Of a stretch of DNA of 21,205 bases, positions 1 through 6,936 are shown one piece after another; the stretch's first letter is position 1; each line of letters begins with the position of its first letter. This DNA comes from JAQGMV01 sp046597455 (lineage in GTDB: Bacteria > Pseudomonadota > Gammaproteobacteria > Burkholderiales > SG8-41). Below the pieces are notes generated by a model. The model was not told the origin of the DNA and made no database searches. It saw nothing but the letters and a program-made list of their open reading frames with translations. The stretch is taken from assembly GCA_046597455.1 (NCBI GenBank), contig JBKJKJ010000264.1:1-21205 (forward strand). The letters are read 5' to 3'. The position numbers were made by a program, and so were the translations under genes.

Positions 1-431
1 GCTGCTGCTGCCCGCCGGAAAGCTCGTGCGGATAGCGCCTGGCGGCCGGGTTCAGGCCCACGATGTCGAGCAGCTCATTGACCCGCGCATCGCGCTGGGC
101 GTGGGAGAGTGTGCGCAGTCCGAACGCTATGTTGCGCTCGACGGTGAGATGGGGGAAAAGCGCGTAGTCCTGGAACACCATTCCGATGCGGCGGCGCTCG
201 GCCTGAACGGTGCGGCCGGGACGGCTCATCGTTTCCCCATGGAGCACGATCTCGCCCCGGGACACCGGCTCGAAACCCGCGATACACCGCAGGACGGTTG
301 TTTTCCCGCAGCCGCTGGGGCCGAGCAGGCAGCCGATCACCCCGGGTTCGAGGCTGAATGAGAGTTCTTCGAGCACAGGCCGGTGGTCGTATGCGTGCGA
401 AACCCGCCTGACTTCGAGCAAAGGCGTCATG
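1..431 (-). CDS. fbpC: Iron(III) ABC transporter ATP-binding protein FbpC (partial, C-terminus beyond window)
   Basis: This is the ATPase subunit that powers ferric-iron import through FbpB; it sits on the inner face of the cytoplasmic membrane. Translating the minus strand from the ATG at 431-429 gives 143 residues before the window ends. Visible motifs are Walker A GPSGCGKTT (residues 37-45), the Q-loop in MVFQDYALFPH (Q87), and the start of the signature LSGGQQQ (137-143). Walker B, the H-loop and the C-terminal regulatory domain lie outside the window. The gene is divergent from fbpB, sharing about 100 bp of upstream DNA that holds a TATAAT box and a Fur-box-like sequence. From the ATPase alone it could be a spermidine/putrescine or sulfate-type protein; the neighbouring fbpB and fbpA make iron the likely substrate. 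Confidence 0.88.
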
Positions 432-438
432 CACCGAA

Positions 439-475
439 TTATAGCGGTCGTGTATTGCAAATGATTCTTGTTAAA
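439..475. promoter_or_regulatory. Divergent fbpC/fbpB promoter region with Fur-box-like sequence
   Basis: On the minus strand an exact TATAAT (plus-strand ATTATA at 439-444) lies 8-13 bases ahead of the fbpC ATG. That implies a very short leader, or that translation starts further in. Next to it, TTGCAAATGATTCTTGTTA (456-474) resembles the Fur boxes of Gram-negative bacteria in its left half and shares AATGATTCT with the palindrome before fbpA. The site would overlap the fbpC -35 area and also lies upstream of fbpB. The TATAAT match is seen directly; the Fur assignment is inference. Confidence 0.5.
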
Positions 476-551
476 ATGAAATACGTCTCCCCTGCACGAA
501 TTTACTTTCCGCACCGGCATCCTCGCGGGCGTGGAACTTGATTGCCTGCCC

Positions 552-2261
552 ATGAACACATTGGGATCGCGCGTCCTGTTGCGCAGCCGGATCCGCCGCG
601 TCGAGCTGAGCTGGCCGTCGCCGCTGGGTGCCGCCGCGGTGATGATCGCGTGTCTCCTGGCGCTGCCGATCCTGGTCGTGCTGGCCAATGTATTCACGCC
701 CAGCCACGGCACATGGAATCACCTGGCCGCGACGGTCCTGCGGGATTACATCAGCAATTCGCTTTTGCTCATGGCAGGTGTCGCTTTCGGCGTCATGGTG
801 GGCGGTGTGACCACGGCATGGCTCACCGTAATGTGCCGTTTCCCCGGAAGGCGCGTATTCGAGTGGGCGCTTCTGCTGCCCATGGCGGTGCCCGCGTATG
901 TGATGGCGTATGCCTACACCGACTTCCTGCAGTTCGCCGGGCCGGCGCAGTCGTTCCTGCGGGAACTGACGGGGTGGGGGCCGCGCGAATATTGGTTCCC
1001 CGATGTGCGCTCACTCGGCGGCGCCGTGGTGATGCTTTCGCTTGTGCTCTACCCGTATGTCTATCTGCTGGCGCGTGCTGCGTTCCTCGAACAATCCGAC
1101 AGCATGCTCGAAGTCGCACGCGTATGCGGTTACGGATCGTGGGGCACATTCATGCGTGTGGCGCTTCCGTTGGCGCGTCCCGCGATCGTTGCGGGGACTG
1201 CGCTGGCGCTCATGGAGACGCTGGCCGATTTCGGCACGGTTTCGTATTTCGGCGTCCAGACCTTTACCACGGGTATTTTTCGCGCCTGGTTCTCCCTGGG
1301 CGACCCGGTTGCAGCTGCCCAACTGTCCGCGGTACTCCTTGGTTTTGTATTTCTCCTGCTGCTGATCGAGCGCATTACCCGTGCGCGCGCGAGCTTTCAT
1401 AATGCGTCTCATCGCAAGCGGCTGCGTAACGTTTATCGTCTCACGGGATTTCGCGCGGCCGTAGCGATCCTGTTCTGCATTACGCCACTCGTGCTCGGAT
1501 TTCTTTTGCCAAGCGGCATACTGCTGAACCTTGCCGTGAACGCAGGGGACGCGCAGTTCGGCTCGCGTTACTTCCAGCTGACTTTCAACACCGTGTCGCT
1601 TGCCGCGATCACGGCAGCGCTTGCGGTGGGATTGGCCCTGGTCGTGGCTTATGGCGCGCGCTCGACGCGCAGCGTGGGTGTGGAGATCGCAAAACGGGTG
1701 GCGGGGATGGGGTACGCTGTGCCGGGGGCCGTCATTGCGGTGGGCGTTCTGATTCCGGTCACGCGTCTGGATCATGTGCTCGCGGCTTGGGTCACGTCGC
1801 TTACCGGCGTCTCCCCGGGATTGCTGTTGACGGGCAGCATCGCCGCGCTCGTCTACGCCTATCTCGTCCGATTTTTCGCTGTCGCTTTGCAGTCGGTCGA
1901 AGCGGGGCTCACCAAGATCACGCCCAGTATGGACAGTGCGGCGCGCTCGCTCGGATACGCACCCGGTGCGACGCTCGTGCGCGTTCATGCGCCACTGCTC
2001 TGGCGCAGCGCCTTGTCGGCGGCACTGCTGGTGATCGTCGATGTCATGAAGGAGCTGCCGGCCACCTTCGTGATGCGCCCTTTCAATTTCGACACGCTGG
2101 CGGTGCAGGCTTACCAGCTCGCTTCCGATGAGCGCCTCGCGGAAGCCGCTACGCCTGCGCTGACGATCGTCGCGGTCGGGCTCGTTCCGCTCATCGTGCT
2201 CTCGCGCATGATGCTCCCTGCTTCGCGCGGTGAGCCCGTAAACGAACGCAGGGAAACCTGA
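552..2261 (+). CDS. fbpB: Iron(III) ABC transporter permease FbpB
   Basis: This is the inner-membrane channel of the ferric-iron importer, built as a tandem duplication of the binding-protein-dependent permease domain, as in the FbpB/FutB/SfuB family. About twelve hydrophobic spans are visible. Two EAA loops that dock the ATPase can be seen: one around residues 187-215 (EVARVCGYGSWGTFMRVALP) and one around 459-490 (SAARSLGYAPGATLVRVHAP). The full protein is about 570 residues, normal for the fused permease. I chose the ATG at 552; an in-frame GTG at 531 would add seven residues, and neither start has a strong Shine-Dalgarno sequence. The gene is divergent from fbpC and convergent with fbpA. 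Its stop codon TGA forms the loop of a hairpin (2247-2273). Confidence 0.93.
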   Translation: MNTLGSRVLLRSRIRRVELSWPSPLGAAAVMIACLLALPILVVLANVFTPSHGTWNHLAATVLRDYISNSLLLMAGVAFGVMVGGVTTAWLTVMCRFPGRRVFEWALLLPMAVPAYVMAYAYTDFLQFAGPAQSFLRELTGWGPREYWFPDVRSLGGAVVMLSLVLYPYVYLLARAAFLEQSDSMLEVARVCGYGSWGTFMRVALPLARPAIVAGTALALMETLADFGTVSYFGVQTFTTGIFRAWFSLGDPVAAAQLSAVLLGFVFLLLLIERITRARASFHNASHRKRLRNVYRLTGFRAAVAILFCITPLVLGFLLPSGILLNLAVNAGDAQFGSRYFQLTFNTVSLAAITAALAVGLALVVAYGARSTRSVGVEIAKRVAGMGYAVPGAVIAVGVLIPVTRLDHVLAAWVTSLTGVSPGLLLTGSIAALVYAYLVRFFAVALQSVEAGLTKITPSMDSAARSLGYAPGATLVRVHAPLLWRSALSAALLVIVDVMKELPATFVMRPFNFDTLAVQAYQLASDERLAEAATPALTIVAVGLVPLIVLSRMMLPASRGEPVNERRET

Positions 2262-2273
2262 GGTTCCCCTGCG
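2247..2273. terminator. Hairpin between convergent fbpB and fbpA, probably a two-way terminator
   Basis: CGCAGGGAAACC (2247-2258) and GGTTCCCCTGCG (2262-2273) form a 12-bp stem with one mismatch around the loop TGA, which is the fbpB stop codon. There is no run of T on either side, so an intrinsic terminator is not certain. The core GGGAAACC-YGA-GGTT recurs after the rhlE helicase gene (6974-7001). Confidence 0.55.
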
Positions 2274-2304
2274 CAAGCGTCCATCCTTCGGTTTTCTGAA
2301 GCGG

Positions 2305-3357
2305 CTATTTGAATCCGGCGCGATCGAAGATCTTCTGCGCGAGCGCCTGATTCTTGCCGAGTGCCGAGACGTTCAGCGTATCCATCTTCGGGGTGCCTAG
2401 AGAGGCGAGGGCGGCATTGTCGGGCTTTACGCCTTTGGCAACGGGCCATTCGTTATTACCGTTGGCGAAGTAGCCCTGGGCGGCATCGCTCGCGAGATAC
2501 TCCAGATATTGTACGGCTGCATCGCGATGGGGGGCGTTCTTGAGCACGCCTGCACCTGAAACATTCAAATGCGTGCCGAAGCTTTTCTGATTCGGCCAGA
2601 TGAGGCCCACGGCCTGCATCGTTTTCTTGTCCTCGGCTTTGTCGGACTTCAGCAGGCGCACATAATAGTAGCTGTTCGTAATGGCGACGCCGCACTCGCC
2701 CGACGCCACGCCCATGATCTGGTCGGTGTCACCGCCTTTGGGGGCACGGGCGAGGTTAGCCACCACGCCGCGAGCCCAATCTTCGGCCTGGCGCTCGCCC
2801 CAATGCTCGATCAGCGCGCTCATGAGCGACAGGTTGTACACGCTGCTGCCGGAGCGCGTGCAGACCTTGCCTTTCAGTTTCGGGTTGGCGAGATCCTCGT
2901 AGTTTTGCGCATCGGCCGGATTGACCGTCGCCTTGTTGTAGACGATGACACGCGCGCGCGCCGAAAAGCCGAACCATTGGTCGTTGGATGCGCGAAGGTG
3001 GTCGGGTAGCCGCGACTCGAGAACTTTGGATTTAACGGGCTGGAAGAGTCCAAGCTGCTCGGCCCGCCATAGCCGGCCGGCGTCGACCGTGACGAGCACA
3101 TCGGCGGGGCTGGCGGCGCCTTCGTTCTTCAGCCGCTCGATGAGCGGGTCTTCGCCGGCCTCGATGCGGTTGATGCGTATGCCGGTCTGCTTGGTGAAGT
3201 TCGCATACAGTGACTCGTCGGTCTGGTAATGGCGGGAGGAATACAGGTTCAGCACTTTCTCCGGCGTGCTCGCCCCGAAGGCGCTCGAAACCAGCACGGT
3301 CGAAGCGAAAACCGCCCCGAGGGCGCCGCGTATCGTCAGCTTTGTGATCAAGGACAT
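2305..3357 (-). CDS. fbpA: Iron(III) ABC transporter periplasmic substrate-binding protein FbpA
   Basis: This is the periplasmic ferric-iron binding protein (FbpA/FutA type, extracellular solute-binding family 1), 350 residues. The start at 3357 has GGAG nine bases upstream; the in-frame ATG at 3372 has no comparable ribosome binding site. A Sec signal peptide covers residues 1-29 (cleavage near AFGA/STPEK). The mature start, LNLYSSRHYQTDE, is the typical opening of this family. The tyrosine cluster NSYYYVRL (228-235) corresponds to the iron-ligating tyrosines known in FbpA proteins. It ends KIFDRAGFK, as family members do. It is convergent with fbpB rather than first in an fbpABC operon. The promoter at 3395-3423 contains a palindrome fitting a Fur box, so iron repression is likely. 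Confidence 0.93.
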   Translation of the reverse strand: MSLITKLTIRGALGAVFASTVLVSSAFGASTPEKVLNLYSSRHYQTDESLYANFTKQTGIRINRIEAGEDPLIERLKNEGAASPADVLVTVDAGRLWRAEQLGLFQPVKSKVLESRLPDHLRASNDQWFGFSARARVIVYNKATVNPADAQNYEDLANPKLKGKVCTRSGSSVYNLSLMSALIEHWGERQAEDWARGVVANLARAPKGGDTDQIMGVASGECGVAITNSYYYVRLLKSDKAEDKKTMQAVGLIWPNQKSFGTHLNVSGAGVLKNAPHRDAAVQYLEYLASDAAQGYFANGNNEWPVAKGVKPDNAALASLGTPKMDTLNVSALGKNQALAQKIFDRAGFK

Positions 3358-3394
3358 GGCCTGCAACTCCATTGGGTGGGGAAGGTAAGCCGCG

Positions 3395-3423
3395 ATCGTA
3401 TCAAGAATGATTCTCAAACACAA
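3395..3423 (-). promoter_or_regulatory. fbpA promoter with Fur-box-like palindrome in the spacer
   Basis: On the minus strand, -35 TTGTGT (3418-3423), a 17-base spacer and -10 TACGAT (3395-3400) form a plausible sigma-70 promoter. The spacer is TTGAGAATCATTCTTGA, whose core AGAATCATTCT is a perfect 11-base palindrome of the Fur-box kind. A bound repressor would cover the promoter, which fits iron repression of fbpA. The -35 match is weak (3 of 6). Confidence 0.55.
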
Positions 3424-3428
3424 CTGAA

Positions 3429-3442
3429 TGGGAATTATTCTC
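3429..3442. promoter_or_regulatory. Second Fur-box-like palindrome upstream of fbpA
   Basis: TGGGAATTATTCTC contains the perfect palindrome GAATTATTC (3432-3440) and resembles GAGAATTATTCTC-type Fur sites. It lies just upstream of the fbpA -35 element, about 20 bases from the first palindrome, suggesting a two-site operator. Inferred from sequence pattern only. Confidence 0.45.
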
Positions 3443-3553
3443 GACTTTGAACCTGAATCAGCGGCGAACGGCAAAACGCGTCGACGCACGCCCTTGCGGG
3501 GCGCATCGGGAGTCGATGGGAAGGGCAACGCGATTGGGGGGAAATCAGACCTA

Positions 3554-3596
3554 CCGATGGTGCCGATGGTGAATAGGCACCGAACCGCACCGAACC
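3554..3596. repeat. Two adjacent short perfect tandem duplications
   Basis: CCGATGGTG is repeated exactly at 3554-3562 and 3563-3571, and GCACCGAACC at 3577-3586 and 3587-3596. Both lie in the noncoding stretch between the fbpA promoter and the NlpC/P60 gene, right beside a hairpin. Replication slippage is the simplest origin. Confidence 0.8.
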
Positions 3597-3615
3597 GGCG
3601 AGCGCATCGCCGGTT
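3593..3615 (-). terminator. Hairpin just downstream of the NlpC/P60 gene
   Basis: AACCGGCGA (3593-3601) pairs perfectly with TCGCCGGTT (3607-3615), a 9-bp stem with loop GCGCA. It begins 7 bases after the NlpC/P60 stop codon on the minus strand. No T-run follows, so termination strength is unclear. Confidence 0.5.
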
Positions 3616-3622
3616 GCCGATA

Positions 3623-4126
3623 TCAGGGGCTCAGCCGCCGCGCCCCATTGAAGCGGCTTTTCCAGTAGCGCTCGGTCATGTTGACGAGCTCCACTGCCCC
3701 GCCGCTCGCCGGCGCATGCACGAAGCGCTGGTCCCCGACGTATATACCCACGTGGGAGTAGGGCTTGCGCATCGTGTTGAAAAACACCAGGTCGCCGGGC
3801 TGCAGTTCCTCGGTTTGTATCTGGGCACCGAGCTCACTGATGGCGCGCGCATCGCGGGGCAGCACGAGCCCGACCGCCTGGCTCACAACGTAACGCACCA
3901 GACCGCTGCAGTCGAAGCCCGTATCGGGGGAGTTACCGCCATACTTGTAGCGGACGCCGAGAAAACCGAGTGCCTGGAGGGCGAGCTCACGAGTTGCCGC
4001 CAGATGACGGTCAGCAAGCTGGAGCAACGCTGCACCGCGATCCTGGCGTAGTGTGATGTTGTCATCAGCATGCACCGCGCCCGCCGCAAGGGCGAAGACC
4101 AGTGTTATTGTCATTCTTCTTCTCAC
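3623..4126 (-). CDS. Secreted NlpC/P60-family cell-wall endopeptidase
   Basis: This is a probable periplasmic cysteine peptidase that cuts peptide stems of peptidoglycan, 167 residues. The NlpC/P60 domain covers about residues 47-163. The catalytic cysteine is in FDCSGLVRYV (C73), the catalytic histidine in YSHVGIYVG (H125), and the third polar residue is probably H137 in FVHAPASGG. The N-terminus MRRRMTITLVFALAAGAVHA is a short Sec signal peptide without an obvious lipobox. I prefer the GTG start at 4126 because it supplies the positively charged n-region; an ATG at 4114 follows a purine-rich stretch and is the alternative. The gene is divergent from the secretin-like gene, with under 60 bases between starts, so the two probably share regulation. 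Members of this family are common; the partner gene is the unusual part. Confidence 0.88.
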   Translation of the reverse strand: MRRRMTITLVFALAAGAVHADDNITLRQDRGAALLQLADRHLAATRELALQALGFLGVRYKYGGNSPDTGFDCSGLVRYVVSQAVGLVLPRDARAISELGAQIQTEELQPGDLVFFNTMRKPYSHVGIYVGDQRFVHAPASGGAVELVNMTERYWKSRFNGARRLSP

Positions 4127-4184
4127 GCGGCGGAATATAGATGAGAATCGAGAAGGTTGTAAAGGTACGAGCTTGTCCTACACG

Positions 4185-5054
4185 ATGAGTAGACAAATAC
4201 CCCGTCATACGCTCCTGGCTATTTTTGCGTTTGCGCTGGCCGCCAATGCGATGTGCGCCATGGCGCAGATGAGCGTCGAGGTGATCGCGCTCAAATATCG
4301 CACGGCCGAAGAGGTGATACCGGTGCTTCAGCCGATGCTGGCCCGCGATGGCAGCTTGAGCGGTCTGCGCGGCCAGTTGGTCATGCGCACGACGCCTGCG
4401 AATTTGAAGGAGCTGCGCCGGATACTGGACAGTATCGATGTTGCAGCCCGACGTCTCCTCATCACGGTCGCGCAGGACGCGGCGTCCGACGGGAGCCGGC
4501 GTGGCGGGGAGGTCTCCGGCAGCCTGCGAAGCGACGATCAGTTGCGCCTGACGTCTCCGGGACGCGCCGCGACGCGCGAGCGCGACGGCATCCAGGCGCG
4601 AGTGTATGACACGCGCAGTCTGGACAATGTGCGCGTGATGCAGACCGTGCAGGTTCTCGAAGGCCGCAGCGCGTACATCCAGTCCGGGGGCGTGGCAGCG
4701 CTGCCTCAGCGGCGCGTCGTGCGCTCGATCGTGAACGGCCGCGCCGTCGAACAGTTGGTCGAAAGCGTCGATTACGCCCAGGTCGCTACCGGTTTCCACG
4801 TCACCCCTCGCGTGTCCGGCGATCAGGTGACGCTCGACGTCTCCCCACAACGCGAGGCGTTCGTGCAGCGTGGGCCCGGTGTCGTCGATGTGCAGCGTGT
4901 CGTGAGCACCGTATCCGGGCGTCTCGGCGATTGGATCGAGCTTGCCGCGGTGTCACAGGATCGCACTACGGAGCGTGATGTGCTGCTCGGTCGCGCGAGC
5001 AGCAGCCGCAGTGAAAGCCGCTCAGTGCTGCTGAAAGTCGAAGAGCTGCGCTAG
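4185..5054 (+). CDS. Exported protein resembling a miniature secretin (secretin N-domain plus short secretin-like beta region)
   Basis: No named gene is recognised. The product is 289 residues with a signal peptide at 1-27 (cleavage near CAMA/Q). Residues 29-95 (VIALKYRTAEEVIPVLQPML ... TTPANLKELRRILDSIDV) read like the small N-domain repeats of type II/IV secretins. A polar arginine- and serine-rich linker (about 100-140) follows. Residues 150-285 echo the secretin core: LEGRSAYIQSGG, VDYAQVATGFHVTPRVSGDQ, VTLDVSP and RLGDWIELAAV. Full secretins exceed 400 residues, so this one may be unable to form a normal gated channel and could act as an outer-membrane or periplasmic accessory. The ATG at 4185 has a poor ribosome site; a TTG at 4173 preceded by AAAGG is an alternative. 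It is divergent from NlpC/P60 and convergent with the hydrolase, 11 bases away. Confidence 0.75.
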   Translation: MSRQIPRHTLLAIFAFALAANAMCAMAQMSVEVIALKYRTAEEVIPVLQPMLARDGSLSGLRGQLVMRTTPANLKELRRILDSIDVAARRLLITVAQDAASDGSRRGGEVSGSLRSDDQLRLTSPGRAATRERDGIQARVYDTRSLDNVRVMQTVQVLEGRSAYIQSGGVAALPQRRVVRSIVNGRAVEQLVESVDYAQVATGFHVTPRVSGDQVTLDVSPQREAFVQRGPGVVDVQRVVSTVSGRLGDWIELAAVSQDRTTERDVLLGRASSSRSESRSVLLKVEELR

Positions 5055-5065
5055 CGCTATCCGAG

Positions 5066-5863
5066 TTATTTCCGGTTCGACGCGATCCAGCTCCCGATGC
5101 GCGTCACCACGTCTTTCTCAAGCCCGTTGTACCCGTGATAGGCGAGCGCTTCGCACGGCTCGCCCTGGTTGTCGCCACCTCGAAATGTGATGAGCTCTTT
5201 TCGTGGCGCGGCCGACAGCTTCTCCATGAGTCGCGGCATGTCGCGCAATAGGCACGTGCGGCAAGCGTCCTGTTCGTGGTGCACGACAAGTATGGGAATG
5301 GTGAGCGTTTCGACGCGCATGTCGGGAACAGGCGTGCTGCGCCGGTCGCTGAGTATCGTGGACGTGAGCACGATGCCGTCAGGTCCTCCGCTCGCCTTGA
5401 GTGCCGTGGCCACAGCAGCCACCGATTGCGTTCCGCGGCTCGTGCCGATAAGCCAGACCGGCAGCCGGGTTTCGCTTTTCAGCCAGGCGATCAAAGCTTT
5501 CACGTCTGCGGCGTGCTCGGCAGTCTCGCGAAAGCCGCTGAGATAAGGCGACGACTGGCGGTCCGACGGCGCATCGATCACGGCTACCGTGAAACCCTGC
5601 GCCGCGAACAGCCTTGCGCTGCGCACGAGGAAGTTGTTGTTTCCCCAGCGCGCACCGCCGGCATCGTTGAGCTGAAGGCCGCCATGGCCCCCTGCAAACA
5701 AGATGACAGCCGATTTCGGCTGGGCGGCCGGGATCAGCAAAAAGCGCTGAGTCACGCCTGCGCGGGTGGGAATGTCGACCACTTTGTCGTCGGCACGGGC
5801 GCCAGTGACGAGAATGCAGGCGAGGACCGCGAGGACCGCGAGGTGAGCGAGGTACCGGTGCAT
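5066..5863 (-). CDS. Secreted alpha/beta hydrolase of unknown substrate
   Basis: The product is 265 residues with a signal peptide at 1-24 (MHRYLAHLAVLAVLACILVT, then GARA/DD). The fold is suggested by VILFAGGHGG (oxyanion region, 53-62), the nucleophile elbow GTSRG (S142), an acid in VVHHEQDA (D199) and a late histidine in AYHGYNG (H243). Together these are a full Ser-Asp-His triad, giving an esterase, lipase or peptidase-like enzyme acting in the periplasm. Cysteines C201, C204 (CRTC) and C237 may form a disulfide. The start at 5863 is backed by AGGGA eight bases upstream; an earlier in-frame codon at 5893 is less likely. The signal peptide's AVL-AVL pair is encoded by an exact 9-base tandem duplication (5822-5839). 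Substrate cannot be inferred; the neighbours give no hint. Confidence 0.82.
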   Translation of the reverse strand: MHRYLAHLAVLAVLACILVTGARADDKVVDIPTRAGVTQRFLLIPAAQPKSAVILFAGGHGGLQLNDAGGARWGNNNFLVRSARLFAAQGFTVAVIDAPSDRQSSPYLSGFRETAEHAADVKALIAWLKSETRLPVWLIGTSRGTQSVAAVATALKASGGPDGIVLTSTILSDRRSTPVPDMRVETLTIPILVVHHEQDACRTCLLRDMPRLMEKLSAAPRKELITFRGGDNQGEPCEALAYHGYNGLEKDVVTRIGSWIASNRK

Positions 5864-5891
5864 GGCGCATTTCCCTGAGCGACGCAGCGTC

Positions 5892-5897
5892 ATTATA
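5892..5897 (-). promoter_or_regulatory. Candidate -10 box for the alpha/beta hydrolase
   Basis: An exact TATAAT on the minus strand lies 29 bases before the ATG at 5863. No good -35 hexamer is seen at the right distance, so this is a weak prediction. Confidence 0.35.
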
Positions 5898-5943
5898 AAC
5901 GCCTCGTCACCCGGACCTCGCGCGATTCAGCGCGGCGCCGGTC

Positions 5944-6111
5944 GTGTCACTCGAGATCATCGTGCCTGCGGATTGCGTTGCTTCGCAGTCTGCGGTCGAG
6001 AACCGCAAGGCTTTGCATTACATGGAGCGGGTGTTCAAAGCCGATACGCGAGCGTCGGCCAGACTCGACTTCGCGAAGTTACGGCGCCGGTCGCGCAAGA
6101 GTGGCACCTGA
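5944..6111 (+). pseudogene. Apparent 3' remnant of an isochorismatase-family cysteine hydrolase gene
   Basis: The plus-strand frame from 5944 to the TGA at 6109-6111 encodes 55 residues that look like real protein: EIIVPADCVASQSAVENRKA, LHYMERVFKADTRAS. This matches the C-terminal pattern of isochorismatase-like cysteine hydrolases, in which a beta strand leads into ADCVAS, then a helix ending L-x-YM-x-x-V. The N-terminal two thirds with the catalytic Asp, Lys and Cys are absent: the frame meets TAA at 5896-5898, and the hydrolase gene on the other strand begins at 5863. It is therefore read as a truncated gene rather than a working small gene. The assignment rests on remembered family pattern, not on a search. 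It ends 14 bases from the convergent rluF stop. Confidence 0.5.
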
Positions 6112-6125
6112 CGTGTCGCCTTTCG

Positions 6126-6866
6126 CTAGAAACGTTCGCTCGAGTGCAGATACCGCCACTGCCGATCCGGCAGGTCGCCGAGACGAACCCGCCCGATGCG
6201 CACGCGCTTCAATCCTGTGACCTCGAGACCCACGAGCTCGCACATCCTGCGAATCTGACGCTTCTTTCCCTCAACCAGCACGAAACGCAGCTGATCGCGA
6301 TTCTGCCAGGTCACCTGCGCGGGCTTGAGTGCGGCACCGTCGAGGCTCAGCCCGTGGTTCAGCTGCTGGAGGCCCTGCGCAGAGAGTTTTCCCTGGACCC
6401 GCACGAGGTACTCTTTCTCCATCCCGCTGTCCTGGCCGATCAGTTGACGGGCGATGCGCCCGTCCTGGGTGAGCACCAGCAGGCCTGTCGAGTCGATGTC
6501 GAGGCGGCCTGCAGGCGCGAGGCCCTGGAGGTGGGAGCGCTGAAAGGGCTGGGTGCTGCGGTCGTCCGCGTAATGGTTCTCGGGCACCACGAGCACGATC
6601 GCAGGCTTGTAGCCAAGCTCGGGCTGGCTTGATACGTAACCGATGGGCTTGTTGATCAGGATGGTGACGCGGGCGGTCTGCTCGGTCGCAGCAGCGCGCG
6701 AAAGCGTGATGCGCTGGCTGGGAAAAATTTTGGTGCCGAGCTCGGTGATGCGCTCCCCGTCGACGAAGACGAGTCCGCGCTCGATGTAGCTGTCGGCTTC
6801 GCGGCGCGAGCACAGACCTTGCGCGGCCATGAGTTTGGATACCCGGACTTTCTCAGCTTCGCTCAC
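6126..6866 (-). CDS. rluF: RsuA/RluF-family 23S rRNA pseudouridine synthase
   Basis: This is a predicted RNA pseudouridine synthase of the RsuA/RluB/RluE/RluF group, 246 residues, acting on rRNA (E. coli RluF modifies U2604 of 23S rRNA and also tRNA-Tyr). An S4 RNA-binding domain spans residues 8-55 (VSKLMAAQGLCSRREADSYI). The catalytic motif is APAGRLDIDSTG with D123. Further family blocks are EKEYLVRV, then GKKRQIRRMCELVGLEVTGL and LKRVRIGRV near the C-terminus. These resemble RluF more than RsuA, but RluB/RluE specificity cannot be excluded. The start is a GTG at 6866 without a clear ribosome binding site; an in-frame stop a few codons upstream leaves no other choice. The 183 bases before it hold the alternative hairpins described at 6937-7001, so it may be co-transcribed with, or attenuated from, rhlE. 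Confidence 0.82.
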   Translation of the reverse strand: MSEAEKVRVSKLMAAQGLCSRREADSYIERGLVFVDGERITELGTKIFPSQRITLSRAAATEQTARVTILINKPIGYVSSQPELGYKPAIVLVVPENHYADDRSTQPFQRSHLQGLAPAGRLDIDSTGLLVLTQDGRIARQLIGQDSGMEKEYLVRVQGKLSAQGLQQLNHGLSLDGAALKPAQVTWQNRDQLRFVLVEGKKRQIRRMCELVGLEVTGLKRVRIGRVRLGDLPDRQWRYLHSSERF

Positions 6867-6936
6867 GTCGGTATTCGTTTGTGCGTCTCAATGGAGAAGT
6901 CGAGCCTGGCCTGCGCCAGCAATGATCCGCACCGCC

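Noticed and set aside
1011..2276. Long open frame (421 codons) on the minus strand opposite fbpB
   Set aside because: Its translation is rich in Arg, His and Glu with no domain pattern, as expected for the antisense of a GC-rich membrane-protein gene. fbpB on the plus strand is unmistakable.
5048..5057. Palindrome GCGCTAGCGC at the secretin-like gene's stop codon
   Set aside because: Ten bases with no loop make a poor hairpin; too short to call a terminator or operator.
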